A model generated the notes under the pieces. The model was not told the DNA's origin. It saw only the letters and a program-made list of their open reading frames with translations, and did no database searches. Made by a program: the position numbers and the translations under genes. Positions 46,072 to 58,369 of a stretch of 64,000 nucleotides of DNA are shown in pieces. Source of the stretch: Agapanthus africanus. Its lineage: Eukaryota; Streptophyta; Magnoliopsida; Asparagales; Amaryllidaceae. The stretch spans positions 137,169,546 through 137,233,545 of the forward strand of contig CM057338.1 of NCBI GenBank assembly GCA_030015575.1. The letters run 5' to 3'. The first letter of the stretch is position 1; each line of letters begins with the position of its first letter.

Positions 46072-46383
46072 GGTCTCATAAAAGGTTTTCTCCCTACGAG
46101 TTGTGAGGATCTCGTAGGCGTATTTTCTCCTTAGGAATCGTGAGAATCCCTAAGTGTGTGTTCTCTTATAAGTCGTAAGGATCTCATAAGAGTATTTTCT
46201 CCTTATAAGTCGAAAGGACTTATAAGTGTCGTTCACCATATGAGGACATTCCTCGTGATTAGTGGAATTTGGTGGGGGAAATGTTTATTTGTGCCCATGG
46301 ATTATATACAAGGGTCAGCATTATACCGCCTGTAAGGCAACTTGGGGAATACGACGGCTTAAGGACAGGTTTGGATCCCTGTA
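46072..46383. repeat. G interior, tandem repeats
   Basis: Four diverged units of about 40-45 bp around CTCGTAGGCGTATTTTCTCC and CTTATAAGTCG. The array began before E (near 38750) and resumes after F at 49670 (CTATGAGCCGTGAGGGTCTC). The word TGCCCATGGATTATATACA lies near 46290. No gene. Confidence 0.6.
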
Positions 46384-46708
46384 TGTAATGACCCCAATAT
46401 TAATATATCTCCGTATTTTCTTTCTTTAGTAAAATATTGTATTTATTTATTCTTAGTATTTTCTGTATATTTTATTTTTTATAAATATATTATTTTATTC
46501 TTCCATCTATTTTTTTTCCAAACACATTTCTTTAAAACTAAATTTTAACCTTTTTTTTCAAATTAAACATAAGTCCTAACCCAGCCCATAACTTAAATCC
46601 AATTTCATTTTCATATGCTTTAATAAAACTATGAGCCCAAAAGCCCACTTTCTTTTTAAGCAACATCATATATTTAATTCTTATTAAATATGTGTATGAA
46701 CAATCTTG

Positions 46709-46763
46709 TAGCTCATTAGTTAAGTCTTTGTATTGTTATTCCATAGATCATATATTCAAATCC
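46709..46763 (+). other. tRNA-like pol III motif in F
   Basis: TAGCTCATTAGTTAAG (46709-46724) resembles an A box and ATATTCAAATCC (46752-46763) a B box, with tRNA-like spacing. No cloverleaf with a proper acceptor stem is visible, so this is not a tRNA gene. Confidence 0.4.
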
Positions 46764-49552
46764 CCATTCTTGCAATTATTTTTTATCAATTTTTATTTTT
46801 CTCATAACTTACAAATGAGATCTTTCATTTCCAAAATGAATGGTGACCTTTCATTTCTCTTTTAATTCCCATGTTGAATGTATATATTATTATACATAAT
46901 TCACCATTACACCATCTTCATTTGTCCTCCTCTATCTTTTCCTTCCTCACATTTTTCTATCTCTCACTTCTCCCACTTCACCTAGTGTCCAAGAAGAAGA
47001 ACACAAAAAAGTTTTCAAGAAAATCTCGCTAGTAACGTGAGATTATCGGTGGATAGATAACCCCGGTGACAATACTGGCTTGTGTATGTAAGTCATTTCT
47101 CTCATTACCTCCCTCCATCTCCTTCTCTCTATCTTTCTCTTATCATATTGCCATGAAAAAAATTCTATTATCATATCATAGTTCCTAAATAATTAATTAA
47201 ATAGATACATATATAAATAATGAACACACACAAACATACACACATATATAGTTTGTAAAATCTTTTTTTCATTACTCTCAATTCATATGTTAAGATTTCA
47301 TAGTAACCAATTAGGATTGCATCGTTGTTTTTGTATTTTAAATTACTTATTTAAATTTTGTAAAAAAAGAAATGAAGTTACGAATAAATACCATAATTTC
47401 CTCATTCTCACATATGACATAGCAATACCTTACCATTAAAATAATTTTTAGAAATTAATTTTTAATTCTAAAAATTTCAAGAAAATTACCTTTGATAGAA
47501 TATATTTTTTTGTATACGCTGTAAAAAAATTTAGATCTAACCGCATAACGGTTTAGGTGTTATGTAGTTTTTTATTCACTGTTTTTAAAACCAGAAAACT
47601 GTCAATAAGGTCTTTTTCTAGAGACCATAACACTGTAATCGTTAATCCAAATTAAGTGTTTTTAGATGGTTTGAATATCTACATCAAAATATCTAGATTT
47701 TCTTAGTTTTAAGTTTTTACTGAAAATCGACGTAAAATATAGAAAATTGTGTTACAATATTAAGCGATGAATCTGGACAGAATCTGTCCTGATTCGTACA
47801 CTTTTTTTAATTGGACATAACTCAAACTCCGGATGTCCGTTCGTGACAAACTTTAAATGTGTAGATGCACAATTGATAGAACTATAATTTTCTGTATACT
47901 ATATTACTTAAAAATGCATGAAACAACCCAATATAGGCTTTGCAATATAACATATAGTTGCTATCCAGAAATCTGAATTTCGGTTTTAAACGCTGATATT
48001 AAAACGATCATAACTAGAGCTTTAGAAATCCAAATCGCGCGAATCTTGGTGTTTTGGATAATTACATCGAAAAACCTACAATTTTTTAATAATTTTTGTA
48101 ACCTGAAACACAATAGAAATTAACTCAAACTGCGTTTTAAAAATGTGTGAGTGCTGAACAGATTCTGATCTGTTTTGCTCGACGATACGAAAACATGTAT
48201 ATCTCCCAAACCGATTGTCGTGTTTAGGCGAGACTGGAACTCACGTGTGCATAACACTTAAGGCTATATTTTTGTTTATATTCTTATTTCAAATTACTTG
48301 ATTAACTAGTCGAACATATCACATATTTACAACATTGTTTTGGACGTTACTTGTATACTTATCTCATATCATGTTCTGTAATTACTTATTTATTTTTATT
48401 TATATGACTTGTGATTAAATCATTACATATTAAAATTGACTTTATCTTGACACGACTCAATCATGAATACTTGAACCCAGTATGTACACTTGAACCAACT
48501 TGACATCGAACCATGAATACAATTGGCAAGACTTGCACTTGACATGACTATATGAACTCAATCTTGAAAACTTGATATCATACATCACCTTTTGTATTCA
48601 TGGATTCGATTAAAACTCATAATATTAATCATAGACTTATATACACGGGGTGTTGGGATAGTTCATGCGTGAATCCAACGAAATCTCAAGAGTCCCCCTA
48701 GATCATTAATCCATGTCTATTAACACAAGCAAGCTATCATGAGGGCCCGTGTTTTCTTACTCCTGAATTACAGCCTGTTGAGTTTGGAATACTTCAACAC
48801 TAGGTTGAAGTCCCGTTACTAACATTTGATTCGGGCCCGTGGTTCCCTGCCCCTAGATTACAGCCTGTTGGGTTCGAGAACACTCTTGAGTTTGGTTGAC
48901 ATTCACACTTGAACTCACGTTAGTTACTTTTACCATTTTAGAGACCTTTTAGGACACTTACATTCAGTTCATGTTCACTATAGTTATACTCCACGGCCAT
49001 AGTATACTTGTTTTCCATACTGATATAGTTGACATACACATTACCATGAATACCACCATACTTGTTTATATGTTCATAATTTATATTCATATTATACTTG
49101 TTTACTATGCTCATGTTATATTGCCATGCTTACATAGTTGTCATTAATATCACCATGTTATACTTGTTCATGTTTTATTTCCATTCATACTATATCACAT
49201 GTCACATTACATATTCATTTATATACTTTCACATCCTACATTTTTTGGGGACTTACTGAGCACAAGTTCGTTGACGGACATTCCATCCATCTTTCTTTCT
49301 ATCTTGGAATGTTTGTCAGGTGGCATTAAGACTGAGCAGATTGAAGCGGTCGAAGAGGAGTACAACCAGTTTGCATCACAATCGGACGTCTAGTTTCATT
49401 TCAGCTTATTTATGTTTTTTTTTACGGCTTATCATGTTATTGTATCTTATATTCAGATATTTTGTCAATTGTGAATCTTGAATGTAATAAATCAAAGTTG
49501 GATTTCATATTTTTTTTATTCTTGTTAATTTATGTTGCTTATAGACGCTTAG

Positions 49553-49592
49553 CGTATTTATTCCGAGAAATGACTTTCTCGGAATAAATACG
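49553..49592. repeat. Perfect 18-bp inverted repeat in F
   Basis: CGTATTTATTCCGAGAAA, loop TGAC, then its exact reverse complement. It sits about 50 bp from the end of the solo LTR. Confidence 0.95.
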
Positions 49593-49644
49593 TCGCGGGC
49601 TTGCCACATCACCGTTTCCATCTATTGGAAAGCGGGGCATGACA

Positions 49645-50224
49645 CTGTAACTTAAGACTTTGAATCCTATGAGCCGTGAGGGTCTCATAGTGGGAGTTTT
49701 CCTTACGAGTCGAGAGGATCTCGTAAGTGAAAATTTTACGAGATTACGCCCTTTCGGGTTTTCACAAGCTCGTTGGTAGCCCTGCTGTTTTTACTCACGG
49801 CGTCCTTTCGGGTTTTCATCCGTGCCCATTTTGCTTGTGGAAGTACCATTTTTTTTAACAACGAGATTGCGCCCTTTCAGGTTTTCACAAACTCACTGGT
49901 AGCCCTGCTGTTTTTACTCACGGCGCCCTTTCGGGTTTTCATCCGTGCCCATTTTGCTTGTGGACATACTGTTTTTTTTAACACCCATCTGTTTGCCAAT
50001 GGGACTTAAGGGTGACTTCACCGCTGGAGTAGCTGTTTAGCCAGTGGGACTTGAGTTGCAGTCTTCGCCGTTGGGACTTGTGGACTTGAGTTCCATTATC
50101 GCCGTGTTTGAGGAGACGTGTTAGTTTAAGGACATTATGGTCCATTGTTAGTTTAGGGACATCTTGGTCCATTATCACCATTTAGGAGGCGAAGTTTTAG
50201 TTTAAGGACATTACGGTCCGTTGC
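49645..50224. repeat. G interior between F and the copia element
   Basis: Two 122-bp tandem units (49738-49858 and 49860-49981) with CCCTGCTGTTTTTACTCACGG and CATCCGTGCCCATTTTGC parts, then units around TGGGACTTGAGT (50000-50100) and three AGTTTAAGGACATTACGGTC units like those of the G LTR. No gene. Confidence 0.65.
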
Positions 50225-52346
50225 TGCTGTCAGTTGTATGTATGCCCTAGAGGCCAGTATTGTACAGATGATGTATATTATATTGGATGCTTGGACATAT
50301 ATAAAGATGACTTTCTTGCTCGATATGATAGTATGCTATCTGGTTGCTCTTTATCTTAACATGTATACTAGTCTCTTTATACTGTCTTATAGTTACATGT
50401 TGGTAAAGCCCTTAGGATGTGTACTTGACTACCTGGACTATGATGCAGATCATACTAGTGGGGACATGGTAGTCCATAAGTACATCCTTCAAGGTCCCTA
50501 GTCGTGTGTGTATCGAGACGGGGCATCGATACACCAGTGTAGACTAGCGTATACGCTTCTCGACCCATGAGATGGGCGATGGATGATCCCATATCCATTG
50601 GTGTTTGACATCAGAGATGGTATGCGGGTGCTCAGTGGAGACTGGGTACACTAGACGGACTCGCCGAGAACTCCCAGTTGGTATTATACCTCACGTCAGA
50701 TGGCAGTTCTCTGGTGACACTTATACATGTTAGTCTGTAGACCCGAGATCGTCATAGAGTCTTGTGTGATTCCCACTGTACTTTGATTTCCACCTTACCA
50801 CGTCCATGAGGGCGTGCAAAACGGTGGTTTTTGGGTACAGTCCCGAGTCACATGGAGGCAATGAGCGATAGGAGGGGTTTCGTCTCTCCCAGTATTAAGG
50901 GTTGATGTTGCGCTGTGCTCGATTGGCCGTAACAGGGAAGTCCCTGGCCAGGGCTGATTGGAGATTTACTGGTAAGTGTTACCAGTAGTTTCTCGACCCG
51001 TTATGAGCCTCACATCGGCACGACTTATCAGTTATTGGGGTCTGACATTTACCACTCCTACACTTGATATGCGACATATCAGACGAGGAGACCGGACTGT
51101 ACGGGAAGTGTTGCCGATTGGCTCGACGGGAGTTGAAGCAGGTTCGCTTGTTCTCTTCTGATCGCTCAATACCCGGGTGGCCGTTACGTTTAGCTGACCG
51201 CTTACGGCTTGGGGGTGCTTGATATGATCAACACCCACTGCCGGCGTATTGACGAGTCTTAGAGTCCCACAATGGAGTTTCCTAGTCCAGGCGAAACGTT
51301 GTGGTGCGCGTATGTGATATGCGCATGGACCCGATTAAAATGCGCGTATAGGATACCATATATTGATCGGGCGGCTTGCTTTTGGTGGGGTCATATGTGA
51401 TATGACCGGATTGATAAATCAAGTGTTGATTTATTAATTAACCATTAGTTTTTCACTTGAAATCCTTTCTTGAGTTTGATGGATGTATGCATGCATGTAT
51501 GCCTTCTTTTTGATTCATGCACATATGGATGTACATATACACATACATACATACATACATCCTTCATGGTTGTACGTACATGAAAATGGTGGCAATATAA
51601 GACTCACACCATGGTTTTATTTATGGATTTTATTGCATTTGATTTAAAACAAAAAGGAAAATGGAAAATGGCCATTATTGATTTGTTTCTACACTCTTCT
51701 TTTGACCTAACCATCCTCACCCACCTTTTAACCTAGGGTAAACTTTCCTTTTGTGTTTTAACTCAAGTTCAATTATATATTCATTGTTTAAACCATGGTT
51801 TGAGATGAGAACAAGAAAATATATAAACATATATTTTCATTTTTCTTGAATAAGAGTTATTCATTCACTCTTGAAAAAGATATAGCCATCATCTTCTTCT
51901 TCCTCTCTCATTTTGCTCTCTAGATTTTTGTAGTGAGCAATATACTCATCAAGAAAGGATTTTGAAGTGAGAAAGAGAGCCACAACATCATTCTACACAA
52001 GTCTAGCCCACTTGTTTGGAGTGTTAGCTTCATTTCATTCTCTTGATCGGGTGAAGTTGCAAGCTTGGACAAAGCGGACTCCGGGTGGATCATCGGTGAC
52101 CTAGAGGAGTTCAAGCGGACTTCGGGTGGATCATCGGTGACCTAGCCGAGAAGTCTAGCGTAGGGAGCTACAAAGGTTGTACTCTCAAAACTCTAACTTT
52201 TCTTGGTTATATTGATATGCAAAAGTTTTAGAAACCCTAATTTTCTAAGAACGATTCTATGTTCGTTAACTTAGCACCCTAAAAATTCAACCTTTGGTTC
52301 ATGTGATGCTTCCAAACCCTTCATGAGGTGCTAGGCTAACCCAACA
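50225..52346 (+). repeat. 5' LTR of the copia element
   Basis: Common sequence starts AGTTGTATGTATGCCCTAGA. Contains an ACAT microsatellite (about 51540-51565) and TATATAAA at 51820-51827. An 87-residue hydrophobic open frame at 50238-50501 is present in both LTRs but is not supported as a gene. Confidence 0.88.
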
Positions 52347-52347
52347 T

Positions 52348-52359
52348 TGGTATCAGAGC
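52348..52359 (+). other. PBS of the copia element (initiator tRNA-Met)
   Basis: TGGTATCAGAGC one base after the LTR; the standard plant copia primer site. Confidence 0.93.
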
Positions 52360-55049
52360 CGACCTAGAACATTTGGCGACACTTTAACGAAGTTAAAACT
52401 CCGATCGAACCGGAAAATACGGATTTTTGAGTGCTCTCTGGACATTTTTAAAAATCTGGTTATTTTCAGAATTAAAAATATGCAAAAAATCCAGCAGGTA
52501 TATATAAGAGTTACTGTAAAAAAACGAGGCCATGATCTCTTTATTCCACCGCGGAACCGCGGCAATAGAGTGCTTACGCTGCGGTTCCGCGGCCGTTCTG
52601 TTGCCTCATGGTATCATTTTTGTACAGTAACTCATTTCTCTGCTTGTATATTGTTTTGGAGTATTTTTAATCTGAATTTAGTACTGTAAATTCTGGAGAT
52701 GTTTTTGGACTCGACGATTCGATCGGAATTTTGATTTTGTGACTTTTCCGGGTAAATTAGAAAGTATCGAATTGTTCGAACGAGTGTCATTTGCTCACTT
52801 TTCACGGGGTTTAAATATTTCAGAGATACGTGCAAGTTTTGTGGTGGACCCTCTAGAAGACAACAAACCTTAACTCGATTATGTGACCGTCTTGAACTGC
52901 CCTTTGAACCTTAGGGTTTGGGGCAGTACGGCGTGCCACATGTGAGGCGTTGGCTTGACCCTTCTACGGCTGGACCGCTACTACTGTGTCACACTCCGGA
53001 TTTTTGAACTCCGCTCAAGCGTTGAGCTTTAGGGAATCTTGGGTATTTGATCGTTCATTCGAAAACTTTAATACTGTCTAATTATCTGGAATGTGATGCA
53101 ATGTGTGGAATTCATATTATAAGACATGAAATACGAGGTATGTGATACTTCGCATTTATGATGTCTAAAGAGAATGTGGATTCCAGATATTGCAGTTTTA
53201 CACTTTCTTTTCTGTGACCGTAAGTGTAGTATGTAGTGGTATTGCCGATTGTCGTTGCTATACGTCGACGACAATCGGTGTATGCATACTTACTTACGTT
53301 GATGATATGAGATATTATGTGTTGCTGAGATATGATGTGCAGGATTGTCGCGATTGAATAGCCGGGGGGTTTTATGTGAGATGAGAGTTTTATATTTTCA
53401 TTCATGTAAATTCAAATGTAATGTAATATTCTTTTATTTGGGGCACTTCCGGGTTGAGGTCGATGCCACCAGTGTTGTATATTATTTACTTTTCCGCATT
53501 AGGATGGACCCAAGGAGGGGAGCACAGGTGACCGGGTTCTGGGGTTCAGTGGGAGGCCATCTCGAGGAGTCGAGACCGGGTCTGCAAAACTCCAGAATTG
53601 GTAGGGTCGCTTGCCGCTCTCGTAGGGGTCCAGGGTGTGGGCTTGGCTATTCATCGCGACTGTGGAATCCGTATTTTCTATTATTGGCTAAATACTAAAT
53701 ACGGACGTCCTAGTATATCCCACATTATATCTATGTTTCTGCTGCGATATCTGTGATGTGATCATTTGATATGTTGTGATGGATACAGTATATAGTATAT
53801 ATGATATATTATATAGACGTTACTTATGTTTTACACCCGCACTAGCCCTGCCCTGCTCTGTCGTTAGTTACCTAACCTAACGGTGCACGAGGGGACATCG
53901 AGGCGAATGCGGATGGCATAAGTGTACGTCGTATTTATCTGTGGTGTTTAGGTGACTTAAATGATGGGACTTCATTAATGTGATTAATGAAAGAAAAGAA
54001 ACCTAAAAGATGTTGTAGAATCAAATTTTAAAATAAAAGGGTAGCTACAGTTTTGCTTTGCATAGCGGTATATATGATATACCCTGCACCTTATTCGATG
54101 AGGAAAGAGCCGAGATCCCTTCACCGGGAGTGACCTCTTTAGCGAAACTGGCAGATGCTACAACACTCGGTTTGACTTTTGACTGCTTTTGGAGTTTTGC
54201 TTTGCACAGTGATATATATGATATATCCCGCACCTTATTCGATGATGAAAGAGCCGAGATCCTTTCACCGGGAGTGACCTCTTTAGCAAAACTAATAAAA
54301 GCCTCAAAATCACTCCATTTCAAAATTCACTAGATTCTACAACGATATCAAGTTCATTACGCTCATGGTTTTTCTGAAAAAACCTGCGTATCCCTCCGTC
54401 ATTTCAGATAGATATTATTTAGTATTCGTGCTATGTTTGTTGACTTAGTCAAGGCGTAGTGTACGGTAGCTAAATAATGTTTATCTGTTACAACATAAGA
54501 TGTGATTGGATTAGGGCATTCGCACGGCCTTGTTGACTCAGTCAAGGGTCGTACGGGTGGGTTTAATTCAATCGAGAAATGTACGGGTTGAACTTGACTT
54601 GCGATTTATGGTTTGTTGACTTAGTCAAGGTCATAGATCGCTAGGGGCAAAAGCATTATCGGGAATTTCAAGTGTTGAAATTTGCAATGAGATTGCATAC
54701 CTTCTATGAGATAGTTGGATCCCGATACCCACTGCGAGTAATTGTTACTCCTGGGAGAGTTTTACACAGGACAATTAGCCGATCAAGTAGGTGTCTAGAA
54801 AGGTGTCAACGGGGTTACGCCTCTCGGAAAATGAGGTTTACTTTAATTAGGTCCGTGCGAAAGCACGGGGAACCTCCCTCAAAGTACCGACACTGGCCTG
54901 GCTGAAAGATCGACGAAGTTGTAGGGTGTAATTAATCCCGGCTAGTCTTTCCTTTTAGGGTTTGAAGGAAGATTTGATAAAAACCAGTGGGAGCCATCCT
55001 GATTAGATAAGATAATAACCAATCTGATCTTGAAAGAGCATACGCTAAA
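52360..55049 (+). other. Leader of the copia element, no gag recognised
   Basis: 2.7 kb without a supported ORF where gag is expected. It contains the GC pair CCGCGGAACCGCGG (52549-52562) and CTGCGGTTCCGCGG (52579-52592), a 144-bp tandem repeat (54049-54300), and at 54791-54905 a module with GTGTCTAGAAAGGTGTC, TTAATTAGG, the stem CCGTGC/GCACGG with GAAA loop, and AACCTCCC. The modules match the leaders of gypsy-like elements A, C, D and E. TCTCTCTCTCCAG near 55072 resembles a 3' splice site. Confidence 0.6.
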
Positions 55050-56387
55050 GTGTTTTCTTCTCTCTCTCTCCAGGTAGCGACCATGTCATGCCCTAATCAA
55101 GATAATAATATGTATGTATTGACCGAACCCGCATGTTATACTGTGCAGGGGAACGTTGGACCCGTTCTATCTTATAAGTGTTATAAGACTAAACAGGAAA
55201 CAGGAGAATATTTGGATTCTCACGCCGTCCAAATGAAGAACATGCATGATGATGCACCTTCTTCGGGTGTGTTTGTTATTGAGAACTGTTTTTCAGTTCA
55301 CCCTACGTCCTGGGTATTAGATACCGGATCAGGATCCCACATATGTAAGCAGTTACATGGGCTACGGAAAGGTAGAGAACTGGGAAAAGGTGATCATTCC
55401 GTTCAAGTAGGGAATGGGGCAAATGTTGCAACCAAAGCAGTTGGCAAATATCACCTGGTATTACCAAGTGGTGATACACTAGTTCTGAATGAGTGCTATT
55501 ATATACCGAACATGATGTGCAACATTATATCAGTTTCTTTATTAAGTAAAGAAGGATATAATTTTGTAGTAAAGGATAATGTTATGAACATATTCCTAGA
55601 TCAAAAGTTGATTGCATCAGGCTCGTTACATAATGGCATATTCATTCTCAATCAAAATACAGTCCTCAATATACAAAACACACACAAGAGGAAAAGCTCA
55701 GAAATGAACGAATCCTTCTTGTGGCACAGTAGACTTGGCCATATCAATGAGATACGGCTGGCTAAGTTACATAAGAATGGATATTTGAATTCATTCGAAT
55801 TATCATCTTATGACACTTTCTATTCATGTCTCAAAGGAAAGATGACCAAAACTCCGTTTAGTGGACACGGAGAAAGAGTTACTGAACTCTTAGGACTGGT
55901 ACATAGTGATGTATGCGGTCCTATGTCTACACACGCCAGAAACTGTTCTTCCTACTTCATTACATTCACTGACGATCTCTCTAGATACGGGCATGTGTTT
56001 CTGTTGAAACACAAGTCTGAAGCTTTTGAGAAATTCAGAGAATATAAGCACGAAGTAGAGAACCAAACGGGAAAAAGTATTAAGATTCTTCGATCTGATC
56101 GAGGAGGTGAATACTTAAGCATTGAATTCCTAGATTATCTAAAAGAGAATGAGATTCTCTCTCAGCTTACTCCTCCTTATACACCACAGCACAACGGTGT
56201 ATCGGAACGAAGGAATCGCACCCTATTAGATATGGTGCGCTCAATGATGAGCAATGCTGAGTTACCTATTTCCTTTTGGGGGTATGCGCTTGAGACAGCC
56301 ATATACCTATTGAATCTGGTTCCGTCTAAATCTGTACCTACCACACCATATGAGATATGGAGTGGGAAGAGACCATATTTTAAATGA
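55050..56387 (+). pseudogene. copia protease and integrase
   Basis: 445 residues. After a short N-terminal stretch: aspartic protease WVLDTGSGSHICKQL (about residue 88), the pre-integrase HHCC region SFLWHSRLGHINEIRLAKL, then the integrase core with HSDVCGPM, FTDDLSRYGHVFLL and ILRSDRGGEYLS (D-D-E triad), and NGVSERRNRTLLDMVRSMM. It ends in the integrase C-terminal region. Order protease-integrase-RT defines Ty1/copia. The open frame may begin further upstream than a mature protein would. RT follows separately at 56469. Confidence 0.88.
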
Positions 56388-56468
56388 ATTAAGATATGGG
56401 GTTGTCCGGCCTATGTCAAAAAGCAAAATCCGGACAAACTCGAGGCACGATCAGTTCTTTGCAAGTTT

Positions 56469-58355
56469 GTGGGATATCCAAAGAATTCTCAAGGATATTT
56501 TTTCTACCAAGCTGAGGAACAAAGAGTGTTTGTTGCTCAACATGCCACCTTTTTGGAAAGGGAATTTCTTGCAAAAGAAATTAGTGGCAAAGAGGTAGAG
56601 CTGGAAGAGGTTCCAGCACCACAAACTACAACTGATGATTTAGTAGAACCAGAGGATTCAGTAGTACCCGACGAACCCCAGCCTCTCCGCCGATCTAGTA
56701 GGGTTTCTCGTCTACCTGAGAGATACTACGGTTTTCTCATTGACGGTGGAAGCGAGGATTGCATCATGGAGGATGATGACCCAACTAGCTTCGAGCAGGC
56801 CATCACGAGTAGGGACTCAGTGAAATGGCTGGATGCAATGCGGTCCGAGATGGAATCCATGTACACCAACAAATTATGGACTTTGGAAGTTGCTCCTGAA
56901 GGGGTAAAACCCATTGGGAGCAAGTGGATCTTCAAGAAAAAACTTGGTGTATATGGGAAAGTAGAGACTTTCAAAGCTAGACTTGTTGCAAAGGGTTTTC
57001 GTCAAAGACCAGGTGTGGACTATGACGAAACCTTTTCTCCAGTGGCTATGCTTAAATCCATCCGGATCATACTTGCCATCGCTGCATATCATGATTACGA
57101 AATCTGGCAAATGGATGTTAAGACCGCCTTTCTAAACGGTGATTTAGAAGAGTGCGTGTACATAACTCAGCCAGAGGGCTTCGTAGATAGTGGGAGCAGC
57201 GGGAAGGTGTTCAAGCTGCTTAAATCCATTTATGGATTAAAGCAAGCATCACGGAGTTGGAACATCTGCTTTGACGTCGTTATCAAAGAGTTTGATTTCG
57301 TCAAAAACCCAGATGAACCTTGTATCTACAAGAAGGTGGCAGAGAGTAAGGTTGTCTTCCTCGTATTGTACGTGGACGACATACTCTTGATAGGAAATGA
57401 CATTCCTATGCTGCAATCGGTCAAGCTCTTCTTATCACAAAGATTCTCAATGAAAGATCTTGGTGATGCCTCCTGCATATTGAGAATTAGGATCTATAGA
57501 GATAGATCCAAACGGATATTGGGATTGTCCCAATCCAAGTACATTGACACCATACTAAAGAGGTTTAGTATGGAAGAATCCAAGCGTGGGAACTTACCCA
57601 CGATCTCTGGAGTCACTCTCTCCAAAGAGATGTCTCCCAAGACTGATTTGGAGAGAGCTCGCATGCAAGGGATACCCTATGCTTCAGCTGTAGGCTCTAT
57701 CATGTACACGATGCTATGTACCAGACCCGATGTAGCATACTCACTAAGTGTAGTGAGCAGGTATCAAGCTGATCCTGGAGAGAGTCACTGGACAGCTGTG
57801 AAGAGCATTCTCAAATACTTACGAAGGATTAAAGAGATGCTCTTGGTGTATGGTAATGAAGAACTCCAAGTGGAGTCCTTTACCGATTCGAGCTTCCAGA
57901 GTGATAAGGACGACTCTAAGTCGCAGTCGGGATTTGTCTTTACCCTTTACGGAGGGGCGGTTAGCTGGAAGAGTTCCAAGCAGGAAACCGTGGCAGACTC
58001 GACGATGGAGGCTGAATACATCGCTGCCAACGATGCTGCCAAAGAGGCTGTCTGGATCAAGAAGTTCATTACTGAACTTGGAGTGGTTCCATCCATTGAG
58101 CATCCAATACCTTTGTATTGCGATAACAATGGAGCGGTGGCTTTGGCCAAGGAACCCAGGTCCCATCAGCGATCCAGGCATATTCTGAGGCGGTATCACC
58201 TGATCCGGGAGATAGTTGATCGCCGGGAGATCGAGGTCAGGAGGGTTGACACGAAGAACAACACAGCGGATCCACTCACGAAGGCCATTCCCCAGATACA
58301 GTTTGAGAGACTCTTCGGGATGCTCGGTATGCGATACTACAGCAGCTGGCCCTAG
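56469..58355 (+). pseudogene. copia reverse transcriptase and RNase H
   Basis: 628 residues, open. RVT_2 domain: SKWIFKKKLGVYGKVETFKA, RLVAKGFRQRPGVDYDETFS, WQMDVKTAFLNGDLEECVY, KSIYGLKQASRSWN and the catalytic LVLYVDDILLIGND. After SAVGSIMYTMLCTRPDVAYS comes RNase H with SFTDSSFQSD, KQETVADSTMEAEYIAANDA and NTADPLTKAI near the C-terminus. Of normal length for the copia RT-RNase H region. It ends 15 bp before the 3' LTR tract (GCGGGAGATT). Confidence 0.92.
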
Positions 58356-58369
58356 TGCAAGCGGGAGAT

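Larger units (their letters stand above)
46384..49644 (+). mobile_element. Element F: solo LTR of a large gypsy element
   Basis: 3261 bp starting TGTAATGACCCC and ending GGGGCATGACA, flanked by CTGTA at 46379-46383 and 49645-49649. The inverted TGT...ACA ends, absence of coding regions, phrases such as ATAACTCAAACTCCGGATGT (47817) and an AATAAA near 49486 are typical of long LTRs of plant gypsy elements of Tekay/Del type. Contains two unequal copies of a segment with GGGCCCGTG and ATTACAGCCTGTTG (48740-48880). Strand is inferred from AATAAA and the TTACTGAGCACAAG region. Confidence 0.75.

Noticed and set aside
50238-50501. 87-residue hydrophobic open frame, repeated at 58380-58643
   Set aside because: It is the same sequence in two LTRs of one recent copia element, so identity shows LTR duplication and not selection; no family motif.
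51540-51565. ACAT repeat as a regulatory array
   Set aside because: Plain microsatellite in the copia LTR, present in both LTRs.
53345-53698. 117-residue plus-strand open frame in the copia leader
   Set aside because: No gag motif, no homologue elsewhere in the window, and composition typical of chance frames.
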